Assembly: GCA_950295325.1 (NCBI GenBank)
Contig: OX485807.1
Coordinates: forward strand, 36,860,440-36,920,439
DNA: 60,000 nt
DNA from: Polytrichum commune
Lineage: Eukaryota > Streptophyta > Polytrichopsida > Polytrichales > Polytrichaceae
Reading direction: 5' to 3'
The position numbers and the translations under genes were made by a program. This document shows positions 1 to 10,946 of the stretch, in pieces. The notes beneath the pieces were generated by a model. That model was given only the letters and a program-made list of their open reading frames with translations. It had not been told where the DNA came from and searched no databases. The stretch's first letter is position 1. Each line of letters opens with the position of its first letter.

Positions 1-112
1 GCCATTTCTCTTGGGATTTGAAGCTCGCATCACATCAGACAAACAAAAGATCACTAACTTACTCTCATTCTGATGATCATAAACATAATGAAGTAAGGTC
101 TGCGGCCCTTTT

Positions 113-172
113 ATGCATTGGCGCTGGCTTTGTTGGCCTTCTGTCTTAAAAAAAGAAAAAGAAAAAGAAAAG
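113..172 (+). mobile_element. Relic 3' end of an L1-type LINE with A-rich tail
   Basis: The stretch ends in a terminal motif, ttggccttctgtctt followed by A/G-rich tail, that also closes the L1 fragment at 1490-2480 (ttggccttctgtctc plus poly-A); both also have gcattggc a little upstream. I read this as the 3' terminus of an older insertion of the same LINE family whose tail has picked up G substitutions. The 5' limit cannot be placed and may lie outside the window. Confidence 0.5.
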
Positions 173-928
173 GTTTGTGACCCTCTTGTGGGCACTTCCA
201 ATTATTCCTAGTACCATTATTTCTTTGGATCGAGTTATGAATCGTCTCATTCAACTAACAATTGAGGATCACCAAAGATTTCGGTTCTCCAAGCTGGAGT
301 CGAGATGCAAAATAATTAAAGGTCAAATTGAAGTTAATGTATTTATGTAAATGATCACATAGACCACCTTTCCAAGTGTGTTAAATATTGAACTAAAATA
401 ATGTTTACATTTTAAGCACAAAGTTATGCCAATCTCATCATGACACACATGTGTCCATTTGGTGTCCATTCTCAACTACAACTCTTGTCACACATTGCTC
501 AAGTATACATGCCTCATGAAGAAGAGTGACCACAAAAGATCCACATACAAGTACCTTTAGTTGTCTAGTACTGTAGACTCAACCAACAAATGTTTGAGTT
601 AGTTCAAAATGTGTTTACATTAGAATCTGGGATCCAAGTATGAGAAAATGAAATACCCTAAACCCTAAACCCTAATTTTTTCTAGTCCTTGGCACTAAAG
701 ATAATATCCGCATACTACTCCTCTTAGTTGAAGAACCAATCTTCAAATTGCTTGGATTCAATCTTAAGTCTGAAAGTAAAGTTCATTAAGCCCCATGTTC
801 AAGGATTTTTGGACCCCAAGTGCCTTGAGCCCAGACCCTAATGTAATTTCACCCTTATGTACACTGATCAGCGATCATCATCAGAGAATAATCATCATGA
901 GCATTCCCAAAAGAAAAAATAGAAGCCA
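173..928. other. AT-rich stretch, no gene seen
   Basis: No coding region or structured element could be supported. It contains a short telomere-like tract at 656-675. Confidence 0.5.
656..675. repeat. Short telomere-like CCCTAAA tract
   Basis: Just under three units of CCCTAAA, the complement of the plant-type telomere repeat TTTAGGG. Similar short tracts occur at 18318-18333, 46949-46976, about 47720-47740 and 48150-48176. They are too short to be a chromosome end; interstitial scraps or element-borne motifs are likelier. Confidence 0.6.
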
Positions 929-1402
929 ATGACGACTTCCAGTGCCAGCTACAGGGTTTTTGGAGAAGATATAAATTTGTTAAAAGTAAGTGAGTCTAGG
1001 GCCAATATCCGTCACATAGCCACAAGAGTGATGTCACCATATTGCATGCCAATAGTTGTTAATCAATCAGTAGATGAAAAGAGAAACTTGCCATGGACAA
1101 TCATTGAAACAACTCGATTTATTTTTGAATGATATTTTGACCAACTGAAGAGTCAAAAAAGGCGGGTCTTCAATATATTCTTTGGAGTGGCACTAGGCAA
1201 GGGCATCCTAAGTAAACTTTTCTCCTTTATCCAACGACATGAGGATCACAAGGACACAATTCCTCACACACTCAAATTTCCAAAACTGGCCAAGGAAATT
1301 GCTCCACTTCTCTCCTTGATGTGAGGAGAGAACGTGGAGAATGGGATGTTTGCATTCAAACTCAATAACCTTCCAAAAGTTCAAATCCAAAAGGTCAGGT
1401 AA
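929..1402 (+). pseudogene. Decayed reading frame of unknown family
   Basis: One plus-strand frame stays open from an ATG at 929 to a TAA at about 1400 except for two TGA stops (1130-1132 and near 1321). The translated composition looks protein-like, with no low-complexity bias, e.g. the segments VFNIFFGVALGKGIL and FAFKLNNLPKVQIQKV. I do not recognise a domain. Two in-frame TGA codons and no frameshift suggest a gene or element fragment decaying by point mutation. It could be a chance open stretch. The L1 insertion begins about 90 bases downstream. Confidence 0.25.
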
Positions 1403-1489
1403 TACCATTATTTGATGACATTCTAAAAGTCTAGCAGGTCCAATGACAGATGATTATATATTGTTGCACATGAAAAAATTTGCTGAAAA

Positions 1490-2480
1490 ATAAAAAAAAT
1501 AAAATTTGGGAGCAAGTTTTTGGACTATACCACCAAAGATGGCCGGGTTAACATTCTCGATAGAAACCCCGGCACCACACGGGCGAGGGACAAATGGCAA
1601 GGTTATCTCCCGGGAAACTATAAGTTTCACTGGTCACAAGTATGGGACCCGTTGAGGTCGGGTAAGGAAGCAGCGTTTATTTGGTCGATTTGGCATAAAG
1701 CGGTTGCCGTCAACGAGTGGAGGGCACGCATCGCTCCGGCCTCGATCTCTAAACAATGTGTGTTCTGCCTCCCCAACACTAGCGAGTCTGTCAAACATAA
1801 GTTTTGGGACTGCATCCAAGCTAGACGGGCGTGGAGATGGGCCACTTATATTATGCACGAATTGTGTGGGGTTAGGTCCGGTAACTATGACACCTTCAAT
1901 TGGAAACAAGTGATTTTTGGAGAGAGAATTCCTAAGAGATATGGGAAGATGATTAAGATTTGGCACCTTCTCAGGGGCATTACCCTTTGGCACATTTGGA
2001 TTGAACGTAACGACAAAGTGTTCAATCAAACCCAATGGCATGAGGCTAAGGTTAAGCAACAGATTTGGGACGCGTTGATTCTTTACGCCAAGGCGGCTTG
2101 GAAGAGAGTGGTGGATACAATTAAGATTAGCAACGTCTCAAAAGAGGCTATGTTACGGGGCTTTGACAAAACTTGGGGGGCAAGGAGCGTTCTTTGCCGT
2201 AGACAGGATATGCAGGTTAGGTGGAACTGGCGGGGACATCATAGGTAGCTAGGCTTGGCCCGTTTCGGGGCCCCGTGGTTTGGCGGTTTGGGGGTTGTCC
2301 TTGGTTGGGTGGGTCCGGGGGGTTGTCCTTGGTTGGTGTCGGGTCTTGGTTTCTCTTACGTGGCGGTGTTTTCACGCCCGAGGGGCCCCGCCTCCCCTCT
2401 TTGAGGGCGTGTTTTTTCTTTTGTGGTATCCATTTTGGCATTGGCCCGGTTGGCCTTCTGTCTCAAAAAAAAAAAAAAAA
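1490..2480 (+). mobile_element. 5'-truncated L1-type LINE with target-site duplication
   Basis: A 14-base direct repeat, aaatttgctgaaaa, flanks the unit at 1476-1489 and 2481-2494. The insert ends in the family motif ttggccttctgtctc and a poly-A run (2465-2480). Only the last part of ORF2 is present, so reverse transcription stopped early, as is typical for LINE insertions. The clean duplication and uninterrupted coding remnant suggest a fairly young copy. A relic of the same 3' end lies at 113-172. Confidence 0.85.
1520..2248 (+). pseudogene. L1 ORF2 C-terminal fragment with zf-RVT domain
   Basis: This 242-residue open frame is the C-terminal part of a plant L1 ORF2 protein. Near residues 44-105 it shows the reverse-transcriptase zinc-binding pattern: a W..IWH..V..NEWRARI segment, then C..C, an ES..H.F..C segment and R.AW.W. 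This domain follows the RT domain in plant LINE-1 polyproteins. EN, RT and most other regions are missing because the copy is 5'-truncated, so the frame has no native start; the ATG at 1520 is only the first available one. No internal stop is present. The 3' UTR runs from 2249 to the poly-A. Confidence 0.8.
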
Positions 2481-2494
2481 AAATTTGCTGAAAA

Positions 2495-3190
2495 TTTGGA
2501 TAATAATGTGACCATTTGCCTTCAGTCAATGTAATCTCTTGTAAGTTGGAATGGACAAATGGGAATTATCATATATGAGCGTACCTCTCATTCATCCAAC
2601 ATAAAAGCCATGAAGTATTATTAGTTTGGAGGTTACTAGTTTTGTTGATTTGACAATAGAGTTAGCTTTAAAAAACCGGTCCCAAATTTGTGTAGTCCAA
2701 GTCATTAGAGGTGAATTGGCCATAAACTTAGAGGGGTCCAGTTTTTTTTACGATGGATGGTTGAGAGGTATGCTTGTATGCGAAATTCCATAGCTCCATT
2801 GGAACTTGGAGTGGTCTCCTAGCACGTAACTTCCGTGAATCCTCCCCTCACACAAGGATGCCTGTGAGTCATGCTTCCAAAACCCTAGAAAAAACACGAT
2901 TGTCCTTTCCTCGTTGACCAGGGATTGATGATGTGGCTAAGGCATCCACAAACAATCAAAGTGTTGCACTATAAACTTTGAAGGTCATATCTAAGGACAT
3001 AACTGTTTGTTAATCCGTGTATATGTGAAAACTTGTGAAACCTGGACCACGCCGCATGGAATAAATGTGGGTTGGCGCTTGGGTCATTAAGCACAAATTT
3101 TAGTATATTCAAATATTGGATGAATATATGAGAGAATGTTTTCCTCCAAGCACATGAAACTCCTTAGAAGGGGGAACTCTTACAATTAAC
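2495..3190. other. Unassigned spacer between L1 and Harbinger-like element
   Basis: No coding or repeat structure recognised. AT-rich up to the TTA target site of the next element. Confidence 0.4.
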
Positions 3191-3193
3191 TTA

Positions 3194-3216
3194 GGGCCCG
3201 GCCACACACAGGGGTT
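3194..3216 (+). repeat. Left terminal inverted repeat of Harbinger-like element
   Basis: Begins GGGCCCGGC directly after TTA (3191-3193). Matches the reverse complement of 12123-12145 over about 22 bases with a few substitutions and a one-base gap. Confidence 0.8.
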
Positions 3217-5444
3217 CCAGCCCGAAACCGGTGTTGGAACCGGACCAAAGGCACAACCGGGGGCCGCATTAGTGGGGTCCATACTGGGCCGTTTGTAGGG
3301 GTGTCAGAGGCATGCCTGGGGCATGAGCCTCCCGGAAAATGGAGTGTTGAACACAGAATGTAGGGTTTTGAACCGGTGCTTGCAAGCAACATTAGGCGCG
3401 GTCGTGGATGAGGACGCGCACTGTTGGACAGAATCTGTCCATCGGTCCTCCATCACAGTCGACAGGGTCTTCGTCGGTGTAGGCACGGTGCGCGGGGTTC
3501 GGTTGGTTTTCGTGGGGTTTGCTTCGAGCGGGAGCTTTGGCAGAGGACACGCCAACTACGACAGCGGGATAGTCTGCCGCTCGCAGGTCGGTTGTGTTTA
3601 GCGCGTGCGGTTGATGCGAATGACTGTGGCCCAGTGCGGTCGCGAAATTTGGGTGTAGTATTGGAGATTTGGCGTCTGCTCACGAGACCGGGCACGTGGG
3701 CGGGAGATTGAGCGAAGAGCGACCCGGGCCGATGTGTTTCGAGATCTGCACAACAAAACAATCTGGTGAGTGGGATGTGCTTGTTCTTGCGGGCTCCAGA
3801 TGTACACATGCAATGCTGACGGCGCTGATTGGGTGTTGGCCCGACGGCAGGGAAGCATACAATCACGACTGCGATGCGGTGTGTTGCGGGACATGTGGTC
3901 GTGGTCCAGGTCCAGTCCATCACATCGTCTTGGATTTCCATCGGCATTCCCCCCTTCATCTCGATTTCCCTCTGTTCTGGCCCCTCCGCGGTGGTGTTTC
4001 TTATCAATTTTGCGCGCCTGGCATCGCAGTTGGGATTGCAACCTCCTTGGGGTTTAGGGTTCTTCGGACATTCACTTCGCCTTTCAAGCTCCCATCTTTG
4101 TCCATGTCCTCCTCTTATTGCCGACGAGGTCATTTTGTCTGGCCATGCATGCCCATTTCTATCCCCTTCTGTGTCATGGTCACAGTGCACGGCCGTCGGC
4201 AGTGCTGTCCCTTGCGTGGGAGTGCAGGAGCGTCCCCTCCATGGCAATGCACAAGTTTTTGGGGTTTAGGATTTAGGCGCGCCGGGGGAGGGGGGTTAGT
4301 CCGCAGCATTGCGTTTGCGGTGCCCCCTGTTCTGTCTGCCACCCTAGTTCTGCTTGCGTTTGGCACATCGCCAATGGGATTGCGGGACTCTTGGGCCGGC
4401 GGGATCTGTGGTCCCGCATTTGCCCTTCCGTGCTTCCATCTCCCTCCATGTTTCCTTCTTCTTCCACGCGATGGCGCAATTCCGATTGAGTTTTTTGGTG
4501 ATCGCCTTTGTATCCCTGTTTGTTGGTCATGTCGACCATTTGGCCTTCCTCCGGTGCGGAACATCTCTTTCGGGATTGATGTATTGGTTTTTTTGTGCTT
4601 TGGAGCAACCTCTTGCGCACTGTCCGCATTGCCATTGCCTTCCATGCTACCATGTGCTTTGCGGTTCAATTCCGTTGTTTATGGGATTGCATGCTTACAT
4701 GTTTTTTTTCATTTCACGACCATCCCGGTGCAGGCAGTGGTTGTATATGGGAACCAAACCTACATTTCCCATGGTTGCTTGCAAGGGTGCTGTTGATTTC
4801 CAATATTTGTTTTAGTGGCAACCAACATGCACTTATGTGGGCTGCCTGGCGTTTGGTCGGTGCGACTGTGTGCACCATATGCGCGTCATGTGGGTTCCTC
4901 CACTGCGGTGGATTGGGTGTGGATTTCTGCTGCGCAAATCTTCGCTGCCCCCAATAGCCCCATTTTTGGCGTTCCGCTCTACATGAACCCGAGTTTGCCG
5001 GTCACTCAAGCTTCCCAATCCTTGTGGGCATGTGTTGCTGCTCCATTGACTGCTGGTTCCTTGTTCATCACTTGCCAATGTTATGCAATGCACTGTTTTT
5101 GGCATGCGACAAGAACATGGCACCCCGGTTTTATTGAGATTTTTGTTGTTGTCTCGGGGTGGGGTGGCTGAAGATTGTCTGCAAGGAAATACTGCATCTG
5201 CACTGTGGGAGTTGTGTTGTTTGACTGCAAATTGTGTTCGCCCTTAGCAGCCATTCTTGCGTATATGGGACGCAGTGTGGCGTCCCCCCTTGTTGCAGCT
5301 GCTGTTGTGGGCGTTAATGCAATATCTGGGATTTGCACCATTTCAACATGCTAGCGGTTTTCTTTGCCGTCATTGCGTCTCGGCTTGCGCTGCATTTCTT
5401 AATGTGGCATCTGCGTGTGTAATGTGAAGGTTGTCCACCAAGTG
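3217..5444. other. GC-rich left arm of Harbinger-like element
   Basis: Several long open stretches exist on both strands (e.g. 3669-4796), but their translations are cysteine-, tryptophan- and proline-rich without domain pattern, as expected of stop-poor GC-rich DNA. I treat the region as non-coding arm plus promoter and 5' leader of the Myb-like gene. Confidence 0.5.
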
Positions 5445-6686
5445 ATGGAAGACATCGTGGATTTGGGGGATAGCTCACATTTTCCCTCCACTCAAGTGCC
5501 GGTTGAGGCAGATTGCGAGCGGGGGACAGGGGTTTTGGACACGCAGTCTTCGTTGTCCACAACAGGTGCGGCTAGGAGAAGACCTGGACGTGCGGGGGGC
5601 AGGGCATGTGGCACACGCTCATTGTCGGGGCCTTCACAAAGTTACAGTTCACTTCCCCACAAACTCCGCGGGCCTAATTGGACTGAGGCAAAAATGTTTG
5701 TCTTCATAGGACAAAAACGTATTGAGTGGGATGGGAGACACAATTGCAGCCAACCCTCTCTTGCAAAGTTTGTATATGGGACCACTGCGTGGAGATTGGT
5801 GTTGGCGGGGTGCATGGCTGTGGCAGGCTTCCGTGTGAGGGATGCCGACTAGCTAACAAACAAGTGGGATGGCTTGATCAAAGACTACAAGAAACTGAAG
5901 GATTACATAGAGGGGACGGGTTCGGCGAATTGGTGGGGGGTGAGTAGAGAGGAGAAATGAGATTTGTGTAAAAGCATAAAATTGCCGTTAGAGTTTAGCG
6001 AGTGCATGTACACCGAAATGGAGAACTTTGTTGGTAAACGCCAAATCTTTGGCCGGGCGACGGACGTGGTGGATTCCGACCGCCTTGCTTCGCCGCCACC
6101 AAAGCAGTTTGGCCGTTCCCCCCCTTCCCCACGTCCAACACACTATGTGGGAGCAGGCAGTCCCACCACGAGCTCCACGACCGCACCCGCCCCTCCCACG
6201 GTAGGGACACCCGGGGACGACATTCCCGGCTCCACCGGTCGCAAACGCAAAGCAGCTGGCACTGACAACCTTGTGGACTTCGTTAAAGACTTCAACTACG
6301 AGTACCTTGCACATGTGGAGGCCCAAGAGAAAGACAAACGCGGTTGGAGGACCGAAATGATGGCACTTGACACAGTGAAGGAAGCAAGAATTGCACAAAA
6401 AGAGGCTGAAGCTTTAAACATGGACAACAAACTTTACGAATTGGAAGTGGAGAGGACCAAAAATATGGGGAACATGACAAGCGCGTTGCTCATGTTGGCA
6501 TCCTCTATGGACACTCTCACCAGGTTTTGTGTACATCCTTCAACTCTTTCATCTATGGTTGTCTTCTATGTCACACTCTTCGCGGATGTCTACCTATGTA
6601 CTCGGAGTTTTGAATACGTACTAGATAGTCCAAAAGATCCTCCCTTGCCATCTTCCCTTCCAACAATGCTCTTTCCTCGCTCATAA
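5445..6686 (+). pseudogene. Harbinger-associated Myb/SANT-like DNA-binding protein, two stops
   Basis: This is the accessory protein of PIF/Harbinger elements, which in studied family members binds transposon ends and helps bring the transposase to the nucleus. One frame runs from the ATG at 5445 (MEDIVDLGDSSH) to 6686. It contains a basic linker, a trihelix/Myb-like domain (NWTEAKMFVFIGQKR, then a GFRVRDAD..LTNKWDGLIKDYKKLKDY helix), a WW.VSREEK motif, a proline-rich hinge, a basic RKRKAA nuclear-localisation-like stretch and a charged helical tail. Two in-frame stops break it: TAG at 5850-5852 where the family has a Q before LTNKWD, and TGA at 5958-5960. There is no frameshift. Homology probably ends near 6520; the rest reads antisense to the transposase C-terminus. 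An upstream exon is possible. Confidence 0.75.
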
Positions 6687-8292
6687 GGCCCATTGGTCTT
6701 GGGGGTCGAATGATGTCTTCGTCATCCCTACGCGGCACGTCCTCCTCGTCCATTGGTGGCAGGTGGCACTCTTCCGGAATTTGGTCCAATGTGCGGTCTT
6801 TGCTTGCTAGCAGAATGTTGTGCAACACACAACAAGTGTGCACAACTGTGGGCATAAACTCGAGTTTCAAAGAAGACTTTCCACCAATTTCTTTGAATCT
6901 CGCTTTTAGAATACCAAATCCTCGTTCCACGCTCATACAGGTGGACGAGTGCTTGTGGTTGAACCATACCTCCTTGTTTGTGAGAGGCATCCCCATGGGC
7001 CCCATCTTGTATGGTGTTATGCACCAGCTTAGAAGAGGGTACCCACAGTCTGCCACTATGTACGGCGGAAATGGGAGTGTTGCCGGCCAAGTCATGGGGT
7101 CATCGTGAAAGCCTCCCATTACTCCCTCCTCGACCTTGCGGTATAGCTCCGTAGACTTAAAGTGTGCGCTGTCATGTAAGGAACCCGGGGGCCCCGTGTT
7201 CACGGATGTGAAGTAGCACTTGCTATCCATAACCCCTTGCAACAAAATGGAGAACGACTTGTAGCGGTTGCGATGGTCGGCCGCCACGATGCTATTGGGT
7301 GGTGCCGCTATATACATGTGCGTGCCATCGATTGCACCAATACAGTTGGGCATCCATTCTTTGGCCTGGAAGGCGGTTGTCACCCTTGCCAACCTTCGCC
7401 CAACCGGCCAGGCAATGAGATGACCGAAATTGGTGCTTATGGCCGAGCACACTTGACGCAAGATTCCATGCACGGTTGATTTTCCTAGTGCGGCTTTGTC
7501 GGCAACTAGAGGTATGCACACACCATGCATGAGTTTGAACAATGTTACGACCACCTTCTTCTCCACTCCAATAGGTTGTCTCCAATGGGTGTGTTGTCCT
7601 TGAATGAACGGCCGAAGGTCGTGTACCAACCTGTCAAACGTACCCCTCCGCATTCTTAAAATGTCGTAAAACATGTCCGGAGTGTAGATGTTGAACAAGT
7701 ATTCCTTGAACCAACACGTGGACCGTGGCTTCACGTACCACTTTGCATTCAAAAGTTCAATGTGCCATGCAAGAAGGTCATGAATTTGCTTCTCATGGGG
7801 AAGCTCCAACACGTCCTCGTCGGGTTCATGCCTTGGAAATGCATTGTTTGTGGAGCCAAGATAAGCGCCCTCAACCCCACGCTTTGATTTTTTCCTATAT
7901 GCAAGTTGTGTTTTGGTAGCCTCCATTGACGCATTGTACATTTGCAACATAACAACCATCATGTCAATGATTGCCATAATAATGGGAACCACGGAGGCAA
8001 CATTCGTTGCGGTGCTTGACCTTTGGCGCGGTGGAAGTTGTAGGGGTATGTTGGTTGGTGGGCCGCAAGGCGACACAAACGGATTGCATGGCTTCGCGGC
8101 AGGGGGCGGAGGCGGAGACCTCTCGCTGTCAATGGCAGCCACCGAGAGGAGGGGACCTGCTGGAAATGGATGTGGAGGCGGGACAACGCACGGACAAGGA
8201 AGCGGATCGAGGGGCGGAGACCACGAAGAACGCCGTCCGATGCCGGATTGTGATTGAGTTCCCACATTCTCCCTCACGGGTGGAACCTTCAA
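6571..8292 (-). CDS. PIF/Harbinger DDE transposase, apparently intact
   Basis: A 573-residue DDE superfamily nuclease (DDE_Tnp_4 type) that would cut and join element ends at TTA/TAA targets. Visible order: proline-rich N-terminus (1-95), a helical region with WFKEYLFNIYTPDMFYDILRM (195-213) and helix-turn-helix-like LGKSTVHGILRQV (269-281), then the catalytic core: first Asp in GAIDGTHM (D322), second Asp in YIVADCGYPLLSW (D415), Glu in CMSVERGFGILKARF (E456), and the family's HNILL segment (491-495). No stop or frameshift interrupts it. The start ATG at 8290-8292 is the first in frame and fits family length, though a 5' exon cannot be excluded. Its 3' end overlaps the convergent Myb-like frame by 116 bases. 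With its partner gene broken, this copy probably needs help to move. Confidence 0.88.
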   Translation of the reverse strand: MKVPPVRENVGTQSQSGIGRRSSWSPPLDPLPCPCVVPPPHPFPAGPLLSVAAIDSERSPPPPPAAKPCNPFVSPCGPPTNIPLQLPPRQRSSTATNVASVVPIIMAIIDMMVVMLQMYNASMEATKTQLAYRKKSKRGVEGAYLGSTNNAFPRHEPDEDVLELPHEKQIHDLLAWHIELLNAKWYVKPRSTCWFKEYLFNIYTPDMFYDILRMRRGTFDRLVHDLRPFIQGQHTHWRQPIGVEKKVVVTLFKLMHGVCIPLVADKAALGKSTVHGILRQVCSAISTNFGHLIAWPVGRRLARVTTAFQAKEWMPNCIGAIDGTHMYIAAPPNSIVAADHRNRYKSFSILLQGVMDSKCYFTSVNTGPPGSLHDSAHFKSTELYRKVEEGVMGGFHDDPMTWPATLPFPPYIVADCGYPLLSWCITPYKMGPMGMPLTNKEVWFNHKHSSTCMSVERGFGILKARFKEIGGKSSLKLEFMPTVVHTCCVLHNILLASKDRTLDQIPEECHLPPMDEEDVPRRDDEDIIRPPRPMGLMSEERALLEGKMAREDLLDYLVRIQNSEYIGRHPRRV

Positions 8293-9367
8293 AAAATGGG
8301 ATCAAGAGTACCCATTAGTGTGTACAGTGGCAATGTGCCTAGGTCCATGCACTCAGTAGGAATGTTGGCCATGGTCCACAATTTTGTTTGCAACCAGGTT
8401 TGTGCATGCATAGGGGAGCAGCACAGGATGTGCTGGTACATGGCAATCATGCAGGTAGGACCCTGTGACTGCCATGCAGACTCGGCAAAGAAATAAAATT
8501 TTATTTCATGCAGCAATGCGAGTCTGTATGTGAAGCGTCTTGCATTTGTATGTTCTGTGGTTGATTGAAGTGAAGACGTGATTCCCATCTTGAATGTCGA
8601 GCGTAAAGCATGGATTGTAAAATTATGTCCACAGTGAATGTGAATTTTGGTGGTTTCTTTGTGTTCGGTCAATTGTGACGCAATCATTTCCACATACGAG
8701 AAAGCCAAACAATACAAAGCCAAGGCAGGAAAACCATTCACAAGGTGGCAGCAAATGTCGACGCACTTTCAATGTAACGTCCACATTGAAATGGATGGCA
8801 GCCCGATGCAGTTCGGGTCCAGTCTGTACAGTAGCGCAGATGAAATCCAGGTGCAAACTGCACAGGCAACGGCTACCAAAAATGTCCCACACCGCAAAAC
8901 CACAGAGCACACAGACTGGAAGTGCCATTCCAACATTCAATTTGGAAGCACATGTTCGCCCAACCGAACCCCAAGCACGGTTCTTTGAATGGAGGCTAGG
9001 TGCATGAAAGGCAAGTTCAATGTAGCCTCAAATGGCAACAAACAAAAATTGACGATAGATTGAAGAGGGAAGTGGGGGGGGGGGGACTACAAACGAAAGC
9101 GTTGGGCACCAGCACAAAGGCAGCCGAATTCAAAGAAGCGACGACATGCCGATTTTAGTGGACATCAATAACCTACTTGGTTATGGGAGGCGGACAAACG
9201 AGGAAGACGAAAAGGAGGCTACCAATATAATGAAGACTTGCACAAGGACGAGCTGAAGGCAAAATAAGGAACACAGACAATGTGGGCTCAAACGCCGCAC
9301 GGGGGAGGGCGCACAAAAGCCACCGACAACAAAGGATTGGAAAATGCAGGCGACCACAATTTGTCAT
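8293..9367. other. Spacer upstream of transposase in Harbinger-like element
   Basis: Likely transposase promoter/5' leader plus spacer. A 12-base G run lies near 9074-9085. No supported coding region. Confidence 0.4.
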
Positions 9368-10946
9368 TCAGTGAGTTTTTGCATCGGCCAGTGCAAGCAC
9401 AAGTGCCATGCGGTGTACAATGGCATCATTAGCATCCCCGGGATTGAACATGAAGAAAGAAAAACTACAACTAGATGCACCTGTGGTTGAAGGGCCTCAA
9501 ATGCGCTGTCAATTGCTGCAAGACTGGACCTAATGTCATCAAAGGGGTTGATTGGCGCGGAAATATGCATTTGGGGGGGCAATATTTGCAATCCATTATC
9601 ATCGTCGTCAAGCATTAGTAGCATAGACCGCCCCAATTCATGCGTCTCCAAAGCAGCCTTGGAGTCGAAACGAAGCATGAGTGCTCGCAGGTTGGTGCAG
9701 TCCTCTTGCAACTCCCACTTGCAATACATTTCGACCAGGGGGATGAGCTGCATGCAAGTGGCACGCAACGCATGGTGGGAAGGATTGGATGCCGATTCAT
9801 GGCGGCGCCACACAAGCTGCCCTGCACGAACATAAAAAATGGGGACACCTCAACCACCCACCAGGAACATCGTGGCACATAAGCCAACAACGGAAGGAAT
9901 ATAAACAAAGCCAAATCAAACGGGGAGGGGAGGAGAAAAACGCACCCAACTTGGAATCTTGAAACTCGGACTCGTGTGGCACTGAATGTGAAAAGTATGC
10001 ATAGCAAAACAACTTGTACCCCTGCCAGTAATCCTTCACTCTAGAAAGACAACTCCGCAAGACATCAAACCACAGCCCGCACGGGGAGGTCATTCAGTAG
10101 GATTTTTGTGTACCACGTGCTGCGGAGGGGTATTTGTTTAGGGGCTATTTACCTCCAAGGCACGAATTAAAAGCTCCCTATAATTACATAATATTCTAAA
10201 ATGGCCTATTTTTTTGTGCCCTACCATTACTTATAATGCGCATGTCATTGAAAATTTTCGTAGTCTATATTCTTTTTAATTAAAAAAACTGAATTTAAGA
10301 ATGTATGCAATGCAAAAGTGATGGGAAAAGCATGGCAACAAAAAAATATAAAAAATTACGTACCATTGCAAAAACCAAGTACAAAAACTTAAAGTGAAAA
10401 TACAAAAAAAAGACTTAAGATGGAACACAACATGATCACGTAGCCTGGCTAAAAAACTCTACACAAGATTGGAGAAGAGGATGACGACAAGCAATCCTAA
10501 ACCCTAAACACAACGGTGAGGCTCAAATGTTGTGCACAAACGGGCACCCTACAATTGGGTTGAAGAGTTTCAAAAGAGAAGGGGAGAAAAACCACCAAGA
10601 GAAGTCGGGCATAGAGTTAGGCTTCCAATTTCATCCATTTTTGGGTGAATGATGAGTAATTTTTCATCCATCCCTCGTGAGGCATGCGTACGAAATTGAT
10701 TCTACTAAACATACATCCTAAGATCCTTATTTTCAGCCCCTATATTATTTTTACTAAAAGGGAATGGCCCATATTTTATACCTATCTATTTTACTTGTAA
10801 TGGGCTCATGTATTTTTAATGGACCCTTCATTATTTGGAATTCTTTTATAATTTTTATGTCAAATGATTTTAATCCTCCCTATATTATGCCGCACATCGT
10901 TTTTAAAATGCACTAAGTGACCTCCCCGTGACAGCCCGCCACGCAT
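9368..10946 (-). pseudogene. Possible third Harbinger gene, spliced, split by nested insertion
   Basis: Read on minus, an ATG at 10946 opens MRGGL..; the nested element 10080-10930 interrupts it there, and after removing that element and one 8-bp duplication the frame continues as WFDVLRSCLSRVKDYWQGYKL. A consistent intron (GTGCGT donor at 9945, TTCGTGCAG acceptor ending 9822; 124 bases) joins SKLG to QLVWRRHES in frame. A helical, acidic stretch follows (MLLMLDDDDNGLQILPPQ, INPFDDIRSSLAAIDSAFEAL). Near 9430-9485 the plausible frame changes by one base, after which FNPGDANDAIVHRMALVLAL leads to a TGA at 9368. I recognise no family. It could be an accessory ORF of the element or a captured host fragment. 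Confidence 0.4.
10080..10930. mobile_element. Nested hAT-like non-autonomous element, 851 bp
   Basis: Both ends read CACGGGGAGGTCA going inward, and matching continues imperfectly to about 21 bases. The 8-bp direct repeat ACAGCCCG flanks it exactly (10072-10079 and 10931-10938). An 8-bp duplication suits hAT, though the terminal bases are not the classic CAG, so another 8-bp-TSD superfamily is possible. The interior is AT-rich, unlike the GC-rich host element, and encodes nothing. Confidence 0.75.

Noticed and set aside
3669-4796. 375-codon open stretch in the Harbinger left arm
   Set aside because: Composition is Cys/Trp/Phe-rich with no domain pattern, and other frames in this GC-rich arm are equally open.
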